Shown one piece after another: positions 55,217 to 62,105 of a stretch of DNA of 64,000 nt (positions are counted from its first letter, which is position 1; each line of letters starts with the position of its first letter). A program made the translations under genes and the position numbers. The DNA comes from Limnobaculum xujianqingii (GTDB taxonomy: Bacteria; Pseudomonadota; Gammaproteobacteria; Enterobacterales; Enterobacteriaceae), in NCBI RefSeq assembly GCF_013394855.1, contig NZ_JABMLK010000001.1:1631501-1695500 (forward strand), given 5' to 3'. A model generated the notes under the pieces. It had not been told where the DNA came from and did no database searches. It saw only the letters and a list, made by a program, of their open reading frames with translations.

Positions 55217-56122
55217 TTATTCTCCCTGTACTTGTTTAAAACGTTGAGCAAGAAAATCGATAAGTGCACGAACAGAAGGTAACAGACCACGCCTCGAAGG
55301 AAAGACAGCATGGATGATCTCCCGACTCGGCCCCCATTCCGGCACTACTCTGACTAACGAACCATCAGCCAATTGATCGCTTATCATTAACATAGGTAAT
55401 TGCACTACACCAACACCCGCAACGGCCGCATTACGCAACGCAATCATATCGGTAGTCACAAAACGAGGCTGATGTTGAATATCTAAATGCGCATCGTTTG
55501 GACCAAACAGGTTCCAGTGATGAGGCTGTTGAGGCTGCCCTACGGCAAGACTTGGCCAGTCGCTCAGATCGGCAGGAGAAACAGGAAAACCCAATCGCTG
55601 AACCAGTTCAGGCGCGGCTACCAGACATTGCATACGGTCAGCCAGAACACGCATCACCAAATCACTGTCCTGTAACGGTGACGGACGAACACGAATCGCC
55701 ACATCGATAGCTTCACTTACCACATCAATCCGACGATTAGTCGCGTTCAGATGCAGAGTAATATGCGGATGCTCAACCATGAATTCCGCCAGCATCGGAC
55801 CAACCAGAGCGTGTAATAAAGCTATCGGGCAGCTCAGGCGGATAACACCGCACGGTTCGGCACGGTTGGTATCAATAACTTCCTGAGCAGCTTCAGCCTC
55901 AATCAACATGGCTTTACAGTGCTCATAGTAAGCACTACCGATTTCAGTGACACTGAAGCGCCGGGTTGAGCGCTGAATCAATCGAACACCCAGCCGTTCT
56001 TCCAGTAAAGCAATGCGTCGGCTAAGTTTTGATTTTGGCATGCCCAACGCCCGCCCAGCCGGTGCAAAACCACCGTGCTCAACGGCTTTGACAAAGTAAT
56101 AGAGGTCATTCAGATCTTGCAT
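55217..56122 (-). CDS. LysR-family regulator
   Basis: 301 residues. N-terminal winged helix: LNDLYYFVKAVEHGGFAPAG, LGMPKSKLSRRIALLEERLG. The LysR substrate domain follows from about residue 90. It is divergent from the pirin/isochorismatase-type pair with a 117-bp gap, the usual layout for a LysR activator of those genes. Confidence 0.9.
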   Translation of the reverse strand: MQDLNDLYYFVKAVEHGGFAPAGRALGMPKSKLSRRIALLEERLGVRLIQRSTRRFSVTEIGSAYYEHCKAMLIEAEAAQEVIDTNRAEPCGVIRLSCPIALLHALVGPMLAEFMVEHPHITLHLNATNRRIDVVSEAIDVAIRVRPSPLQDSDLVMRVLADRMQCLVAAPELVQRLGFPVSPADLSDWPSLAVGQPQQPHHWNLFGPNDAHLDIQHQPRFVTTDMIALRNAAVAGVGVVQLPMLMISDQLADGSLVRVVPEWGPSREIIHAVFPSRRGLLPSVRALIDFLAQRFKQVQGE

Positions 56123-56239
56123 TAGCTTATCGTTCCAAAAATAGGACTCTGATACACAATTTAGCAGACTACCGATAACTTTGTCCCGAAACTATGCTTT
56201 ATCTAAAGATGTAATCAATAAGATTTCTCAGGAGAGCAT

Positions 56240-57106
56240 ATGAAAAAAGTAGTTGGTGTTTACAGCGCCCCACGTGGGCATTGGGTTGGCGACGGTTTTC
56301 CGGTGCGTTCGATGTTCTCTTATAACAATCACGGTAAGCAGCTCAGTCCTTTTTTACTACTCGATTATGCTGGTCCAGCCGATTTTGCATCGACCAAAAC
56401 TCCACGCGGTGTAGGGCAACATCCGCATCGTGGTTTTGAGACTGTGACTATCGTTTATAAAGGTGAGGTCGCGCATCGAGATTCCACCGGTCAGGGTGGC
56501 GTAATCGGCCCTGGCGATGTGCAGTGGATGACCGCCGCCAGCGGCATTTTGCATGAAGAGTTTCATTCGCCAGATTTCACTACATCCGGCGGTGAGCTGG
56601 AGATGGTGCAGCTTTGGGTAAATCTACCGGCTAAAGACAAAATGAGCGCGCCAGGCTATCAAGCCATCGCTAATCAGGACATTCCAGCTATTTCATTGCC
56701 CAATGGAAATGGCACGGTACGCGTAATCGCTGGTGAGTTCGATGGACATACCGGCCCGGCCCGTACCTTTACACCAATGAACGTCTGGGATATGCGGCTG
56801 ACTCAAGGCAGTCACAACACACTGACGTTACCAGAAAATTGGACCGTCGCGCTGATCGTCCTGCACGGTACCGTACAGGTCAATGACGCAGAAATTGTCC
56901 GCGAGTCACAAATGGTGATTCTGGATAGCGCTGGGCAGAATTTATCTATTGAAGCCAACAATGACGCCACGGTTCTGCTACTCAGTGGTGAGCCGATTGA
57001 CGAGCCAATTGTAGGTCACGGCCCTTTTGTAATGAATACTCAGCAGGAGATTGTGCAAGCAATCGATGATTTCAACAGCGGTCGGTTTGGAACCATGTCG
57101 CGTTAA
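56240..57106 (+). CDS. Pirin-family protein
   Basis: 288 residues, bicupin. The N-terminal cupin has GVGQHPHRGFETVTIVYKGE and a later DSTG and IMHEE-like metal site (GILHEEFHSP). Pirin C-terminal domain from about residue 180. Bacterial relatives include quercetinases (YhaK, YhhW), but the substrate here cannot be read. Pairs with the following hydrolase and the LysR gene. Confidence 0.9.
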   Translation: MKKVVGVYSAPRGHWVGDGFPVRSMFSYNNHGKQLSPFLLLDYAGPADFASTKTPRGVGQHPHRGFETVTIVYKGEVAHRDSTGQGGVIGPGDVQWMTAASGILHEEFHSPDFTTSGGELEMVQLWVNLPAKDKMSAPGYQAIANQDIPAISLPNGNGTVRVIAGEFDGHTGPARTFTPMNVWDMRLTQGSHNTLTLPENWTVALIVLHGTVQVNDAEIVRESQMVILDSAGQNLSIEANNDATVLLLSGEPIDEPIVGHGPFVMNTQQEIVQAIDDFNSGRFGTMSR

Positions 57107-57158
57107 TCCCTGCTATCAAACATCCCGGTGCTATGCACTATCATTAAAGGAGTAAATC

Positions 57159-57785
57159 ATGAGTAAACCTTATGTCCGATTAGATAAAGAGCAAGCCGTT
57201 GTTTTACTTGTCGACCATCAAGCGGGGCTATTGTCCCTGGTACGCGATATTGAGCCCGATAAGTTCAAAAACAATGTTCTGGCACTCAGCGATCTGGCCA
57301 GCTATTTCAAGCTGCCAACCATTCTGACAACCAGTTTTGAATCTGGGCCAAACGGGCCGTTGATGCCGGAATTAAAAGAGAAGCATCCCAATGCGCCTTA
57401 CATTGCCCGTCCCGGTAATATTAACGCCTGGGATAATGAAGATTTCGTCAATGCGATTAAGGCTACAGGCCGCAAGCAGCTGATCATCGCTGGTGTCGTC
57501 ACTGAAGTCTGTGTCGCCTTCCCTGCGCTATCGGCTCTGGGAGAAGGTTATGACGTATTTGTTGTTACTGATGCTTCCGGTACCTTCGATGAAGTAACGC
57601 GTCTGGCCGCATGGGATCGCATGTCACAGGCCGGAGCCCAGTTGATGTCGTGGTTTGGTGTGGCTTGTGAACTACACCGCGACTGGCGCAATGATGTGGA
57701 AGGTCTGGCAGCACTGTTCTCAAATCATATTCCGGATTACCGCAATCTGATGACCAGCTACAACGCACTGACGGCTAAAAAGTAA
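57159..57785 (+). CDS. Isochorismatase-like hydrolase (YcaC type)
   Basis: 208 residues. VVLLVDHQAGLLSLV gives the catalytic Asp, IVAGVVTEVCVAFPALSAL-like (IAGVVTEVCVAFPAL) gives the catalytic Cys, and VFVVTDASGTFDE is typical. E. coli YcaC-type members have unknown substrates. It is 52 bp after the pirin gene and has a GGAG ribosome site. Confidence 0.9.
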   Translation: MSKPYVRLDKEQAVVLLVDHQAGLLSLVRDIEPDKFKNNVLALSDLASYFKLPTILTTSFESGPNGPLMPELKEKHPNAPYIARPGNINAWDNEDFVNAIKATGRKQLIIAGVVTEVCVAFPALSALGEGYDVFVVTDASGTFDEVTRLAAWDRMSQAGAQLMSWFGVACELHRDWRNDVEGLAALFSNHIPDYRNLMTSYNALTAKK

Positions 57786-57919
57786 ATCCAAAACAGATGC
57801 TTGTGGTTATCATAGGCATCTGTTCAATTAAAATGATCAGGGCACCACAAAAAATATCCATATTAAATATTTTTAACCGCATAATAACCAACAAAGGTTA
57901 ATTTAAAGCGGAGGTGTAC

Positions 57920-58669
57920 ATGAGCGCTGACTTTGTAAACTTAACAGCAGAAAACCTTTCCAATGAACATTTATGCTGCATCATCCGCAGTAGAAAATTC
58001 CATCCTGGCATTGATGCCAAGCGACAATGGCTTTCCGACCGACTAAATGAAGGTCATGTTTTTAGAAAGCTAAATGAAAAAGCAACAGTCTTTATTGAAT
58101 ATGCTCCTCTTGAAACAGCCTGGGTTCCGATAACCGGCGATAATTATTATTACCTGTATTGCTTATGGATTTCCGGTAACCACAAAGGAAAAGGTTATGG
58201 GAAAGCACTGATGGAATATTGTTTAGCGAATGCCAAAGCACAGGGTAAATCAGGTATTTGTATGCTTGGAGCAAAAAAACAAAAATCCTGGCTTTCTGAT
58301 CAATCCTTTATAAAAAAGTACGGCTTTGAGGTTGTTGATACCACGGATAATGGATACGAATTGCTGGCACTTTCTTTTGATGGAACAACACCAAAGTTCG
58401 CACAACAGGTAAAAAAATCAGAAATTGAAAGTAAAGCACTGACAATCTATTACGACATGCAATGCCCGTATATCTATCAAAATATTGAGACGATAAAACA
58501 GTATTGTGAAATGAATGACATTCCAGCCGCTTTCATTCAGGTAGATACGCTACAAAAAGCCAAGGAGTTACCTTGTGTTTTCAATAATTTTGGCGTGTTT
58601 TATCAAGGGAAGTTTGAGATGGTGAATTTGTTGGATATTGCTTATTTAAAAAGAATACTTAAAAAATAA
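57920..58669 (+). CDS. GNAT acetyltransferase fused to a YoaP-like domain
   Basis: 249 residues from ATG 57920, 5 nt after GGAGG; a GTG at 57914 is inside that site. Residues 1-165 are GNAT with the acetyl-CoA loop GNHKGKGYGKALM. The C-terminal 80 residues match the YoaP-like domain and carry YYDMQCPYIYQNI, a CPY-type motif as in thiol proteins. The substrate is unknown. Terminator follows at once. Confidence 0.85.
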   Translation: MSADFVNLTAENLSNEHLCCIIRSRKFHPGIDAKRQWLSDRLNEGHVFRKLNEKATVFIEYAPLETAWVPITGDNYYYLYCLWISGNHKGKGYGKALMEYCLANAKAQGKSGICMLGAKKQKSWLSDQSFIKKYGFEVVDTTDNGYELLALSFDGTTPKFAQQVKKSEIESKALTIYYDMQCPYIYQNIETIKQYCEMNDIPAAFIQVDTLQKAKELPCVFNNFGVFYQGKFEMVNLLDIAYLKRILKK

Positions 58670-58670
58670 A

Positions 58671-58703
58671 AAACCCAGTTAATCTGTTGAGATAACTGGG
58701 TTT
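58671..58703 (+). terminator. Terminator after the GNAT-YoaP gene
   Basis: AAACCCAGTTA and TAACTGGGTTT are perfect arms around 11 bases, beginning 2 bp after the stop. Just downstream the island begins. Confidence 0.85.
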
Positions 58704-58840
58704 AACTTATAGTTTATTGATAAGGGTTAAATACTTATTCCCACTCTATTATAAATTGACTAAAAAAACCTTATAAAACAATATATTAAGACATGACATA
58801 ATCCAATGACCATGAAAAATGCCATGCACAGTAAAAATTT

Positions 58841-59014
58841 TCAAGAAGTCGGATCAACCTCTCCCGTGGCAAAGGCTACCAATAGCTGCCTCTCTAAAAT
58901 GGCCAACTCATCCACGCTACCATCCCGAACAACCTCGGCCAGCAGCTCCGCCGCATAAGAGGGATCGGCCTGGAAACGCTCTACCATTGCCTCGTCGTGA
59001 CTACGATCTTTCAT
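58841..59014 (-). pseudogene. Truncated antitoxin-like remnant
   Basis: A 57-residue frame reading MKDRSHDEAMVERFQADPSYAAELL and ending ERQLLVAFATGEVDPTS. The first 45 residues resemble HigA-type antitoxins/probable addiction-module regulators, but the helix-turn-helix that should follow is missing. No toxin partner is present. Probably debris of a toxin-antitoxin pair at the island edge. Key stretches only are quoted. Confidence 0.55.
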
Positions 59015-59455
59015 CGATCGCCCCTATTCGTAGATGCCCTCAAACTTCAAGAGTAGCCTGCTCAGGTCACTAGATGACCGTCGGATTCTGGCCGGTACTG
59101 CCTCTCAACGCTGCAGTAAGCGGCCAAAAGCAGCCATTTGGCTTCGAATTACAGGGCAGACCTTCGCCTCACCGGCTTGCATAGGGAGTTCACGGCCTAT
59201 GCTGCTCGCTGTTAATCAGGCCGTCCACCCGCAGCGCCCAGGCGAAACTCTTGAGCGCGAAAGGTGTATAGGATCACGCTGACATTCCGGTGTTCATCGG
59301 TGCTGTCCATCTCACGCTCCCGGCCCGCATGCGAAACGACTGCGCCCCCAACTCGGCCGAGGCCGAGTGTTGCGCGGGTTTCCGGCCGCCCCCAATGCTA
59401 GCTGTACCTCGCAGTCGGTGCACATCCCCCTGATCACGCTTCACCGCCAAGAAAT
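59015..59455. other. GC-rich non-coding debris at the island edge
   Basis: About 440 bp, clearly more GC-rich than the flanking core, with stops in all frames and no recognisable gene. It resembles Pseudomonas-type intergenic sequence to my eye (e.g. AGCGGCCAAAAGCAGCCATT), an impression only. No integrase, attachment repeat or transposase end was found. Confidence 0.45.
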
Positions 59456-59797
59456 ATGTACAATCCTATGTCTTCTTTACCGTCAGAGTTTCTAATGCAC
59501 CTTTTAAACACTTACGACACCAGGGATGACGCAGACGATGCGGCTTCAGCTCTGAAAGGGTTGCTACGCATAGCAAGCGAAAGGGATGACACCACCACTA
59601 TTTACAATTTATTTGGTGAAGCCACATGGGCCAACCTATATAGTTTGAAGATGTATAATCTAGTGGAGCTGAAAGATTTGCTCGCACGTAGATCGCAGTG
59701 GACAGACTCTGACCTAGCGCAGCATGGTCATATTCTCCAAGGCGTGGAAAGGGTCGCCAATAAATACCAACTGACTATTCCGTCACACTGGAAGTAA
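59456..59797 (+). CDS. Small soluble protein, unrecognised, next to the restriction genes
   Basis: 113 residues from ATG 59456 (109 from 59468). It is acidic and mainly helical: LMHLLNTYDTRDDADDAASA, TWANLYSLKMYNLVELKDLL. No domain is recognised, no signal peptide or membrane segment. It is convergent with the restriction endonuclease gene, 3 bp between stops, so it travels with the system. A control or immunity role cannot be inferred from sequence. Confidence 0.55.
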   Translation: MYNPMSSLPSEFLMHLLNTYDTRDDADDAASALKGLLRIASERDDTTTIYNLFGEATWANLYSLKMYNLVELKDLLARRSQWTDSDLAQHGHILQGVERVANKYQLTIPSHWK

Positions 59798-59800
59798 ACT

Positions 59801-60775
59801 TCACGAGGAAATCCCTACCATCGCGATTATGTTTTGCTTGAAGTCCTCATAGACTGCTCCTTTCCTTAACTGAAGAGCCTTTAGAGCATAGAAGACGTTG
59901 GTGGTCGGTGACTCTAGCTTTGCTTTATCAATGTCCAACTTTGAGACATTTACGACAGTCCAACACTCACGATAGCCGTCTTTTTTGGCCTTCTGGTGGC
60001 TTTTCTCAGCTTCGCCAATTCGGTTATGAATGTTGGACACATCCGTACCACTCTTCACTTCAATTGCTAAGATTCTTCGTGAAGATTTGTCCGGCATTAC
60101 TTCACGAATGACGATATCCGGATCGGCTGCAAACTCCACCCACACATCCCGGCCGCTCATGTTTTTTATTTCAATTGCCCCACGTGTGGCGTTGATAATT
60201 GCAGGCCTGAGAATCTCTTCAATGACGTCAAAGACGTCCACGATGCCTTGCTGGCCAAGTTTATTGTTCACTCCTCCCCGCATCTGCGGTCCAACAGTTA
60301 GCAAGGTCAGGTCATCCAGGAGTCCAATGCTCAGGTCTTTTGCTTTTAAGTTACCCACAAGATGCGAGGCCGCGTTACAAAGAGCGACGCAGAGCTCCTC
60401 CATTTTCACCACAGAGCGCGGATTCAGGCGACCACTAACCTCCATACATTTCATGGAAGCCACGCCAAACTCCGAGCCATAAAACTCTTTCTGGCTATAG
60501 CCGAGGAGAAGGCGGTAGTAGCCGAGCAGATGCGGGTTCGCGTGCAGAATTGCTGGCACTGCGAAGACAAGTTCTCCTCTTAATCCCCTAGCGGCGAGCG
60601 CTTTGAGGTCTTTTGCCGGAACGTATTTGGACAGCTCTGCATCAATGGTTGGAACGGCTAACTCGGATACCGTTTCCAAGAGAGCGTCCTGAAGCCAGAC
60701 GTTTCTAAATTCCTGAAGCTTCAGAGAGAACGAGACCTGAAGCTCAGGCAATGGGAAAGCGAGGTCCTTCTTCAA
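59801..60775 (-). CDS. XcyI-family type II restriction endonuclease (predicted CCCGGG)
   Basis: 324 residues, about the XcyI/Cfr9I length. The PD-(D/E)xK site is seen as D220 in AADPDIVI, with E239 and K241 in ILAIEVKSG. The N-terminal half is mostly helical. XcyI relatives cut C^CCGGG. It overlaps the methyltransferase gene by 4 bp (ATGA), so the methylase is made first. Specificity is inferred from the family, not shown. Confidence 0.85.
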   Translation of the reverse strand: MKKDLAFPLPELQVSFSLKLQEFRNVWLQDALLETVSELAVPTIDAELSKYVPAKDLKALAARGLRGELVFAVPAILHANPHLLGYYRLLLGYSQKEFYGSEFGVASMKCMEVSGRLNPRSVVKMEELCVALCNAASHLVGNLKAKDLSIGLLDDLTLLTVGPQMRGGVNNKLGQQGIVDVFDVIEEILRPAIINATRGAIEIKNMSGRDVWVEFAADPDIVIREVMPDKSSRRILAIEVKSGTDVSNIHNRIGEAEKSHQKAKKDGYRECWTVVNVSKLDIDKAKLESPTTNVFYALKALQLRKGAVYEDFKQNIIAMVGISS

Positions 60776-61656
60776 GCAGCCGATATCCTTACTACGTTAT
60801 GGAAAATTCCTCCAAGCCGCTCTACCGCAAGGTCTACGTATGAAGGGTTGAGCTCAACACCAGCATACTTCCTGCCTTCTTCATTGCAGACCAAACCAAC
60901 TGTACCCGCGCCGAAGAAAGGGTCTAGCACGAAATCACCCGGTTCGGTAGAGGCCTTGACGCAAGGCCGTACCAGCTCAGGAGGGAATGTCGCGAAGTGA
61001 GCGCCTGCGTATGGCTTAGTGTTCACATTCCAGACAGTTCTTAAATTGCGCAAGCCGCCGCCATCAGCAACCTGTTTAACTGCATCTGAATTGTAAAAAT
61101 ACTTCTCCGACTTGCTGAACATGAAGAGGAACTCGTGCGAACGGGTCGGCCGGTCCTTTACACTTTCAGGCATGGCATTCGGCTTGTTCCAAATAATGTC
61201 GGTTCGTAGATACCAACCATCATCCTGAAGAGCGAAAGCCAAGCGCCAAGGGATGCCCATCAGATCTTTAGGTTTGAGGCCTTCGGGAGTGTCCGGCCTA
61301 ACAGCCATGGCCCTTGCCGGATTTTTTTTATCCGCCGCACGATAGCCGCGATTTCCGCTTGTATAGCCATCACCGATGTTGATCCACAGCGTTCCGTCAT
61401 CAGTAAGCACGCGTCTTACTTCAGAAAATACTGCAACTAGTTTCTGGATGAATTGAGGCATAGTCAGTTCGAGACCGATTTGATCGTCGATACCATAGTC
61501 TCGAAGCCCCCAATATGGAGGGGAAGTTACAACGCAGCGCACGCTATTGCTTGGCAAGCGTCTTAATACTGTGACCGCGTCACCTTCAAAAATTGTGGAG
61601 GCGTCTAGGTTTAATTGCGCTTCGCGAGTAACTTTTTCAACAATTGGGTTATTCAT
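60772..61656 (-). CDS. Type II DNA methyltransferase, beta-class, probably N4-cytosine
   Basis: 294 residues. Motif IV is TSPPYWGLRDYG (SPPYW, typical of N4-cytosine enzymes); the AdoMet-binding motif I is at the C-terminal end, DPFFGAGTVGLVCNEEG, so the order is beta-class. It resembles M.Cfr9I/M.XcyI, which modify CCCGGG. It protects host DNA from the overlapping endonuclease. AGAGG precedes ATG 61656. No separate controller gene is seen. Confidence 0.9.
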   Translation of the reverse strand: MNNPIVEKVTREAQLNLDASTIFEGDAVTVLRRLPSNSVRCVVTSPPYWGLRDYGIDDQIGLELTMPQFIQKLVAVFSEVRRVLTDDGTLWINIGDGYTSGNRGYRAADKKNPARAMAVRPDTPEGLKPKDLMGIPWRLAFALQDDGWYLRTDIIWNKPNAMPESVKDRPTRSHEFLFMFSKSEKYFYNSDAVKQVADGGGLRNLRTVWNVNTKPYAGAHFATFPPELVRPCVKASTEPGDFVLDPFFGAGTVGLVCNEEGRKYAGVELNPSYVDLAVERLGGIFHNVVRISAA

Positions 61657-62105
61657 ACTTGCCTCTGGCCTGCGTGCGCGGCGATTCTACACTATTTTCA
61701 AATTCTTTGCATTTGTTTTCGACCCCAATACCAATAGTTTCAATAAGAGATATCAGCAAAAAAAATGATATCTAATTTTCTCGTAAAAAGTCATAAATGT
61801 ATATGAACTCGAATTACTGTTATCAACAGTTTGAGTTCATTCTGATCCACCGGCAGCTTCGGATAAGACGAAATCTTTCACGAAGGGCAGCTCTTGGCCG
61901 GTTGGCCACTCCTCTGAGCGACTAAAAAAGCAGTAGATCACGACAGCGGGTGCGCGGTGATAATTTTCGATTGCTACCGCCTTCCCAAGCTGGTGTATTG
62001 GTCTATGCTGAGGCGGCAAAAGGCCACTGCCTGATCTGGATTTTAGGACGACGTGCGCCAAATGTAAGGCCGCCTTGGCCTGCTCCTACCTTCCCCTCTC
62101 CACGG
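61657..62105. other. Gap between the methylase and the AAA ATPase, with an inverted repeat
   Basis: 449 bp. ATGAACTC (61803) and GAGTTCAT (61833-61840) are perfect arms with further ACTGT/ACAGT pairing inside, giving a near-palindrome of 38 bp. The right half (61840-62105) has open frames on both strands but no recognised protein; one minus frame ending GGSE could be a gene fragment. Promoters for the divergent defence genes must lie here. Confidence 0.5.

Noticed and set aside
61837..62061. 74-codon minus-strand frame before the AAA ATPase
   Set aside because: Could be a gene fragment, but no domain, ribosome site or supporting context; recorded only as part of the gap.
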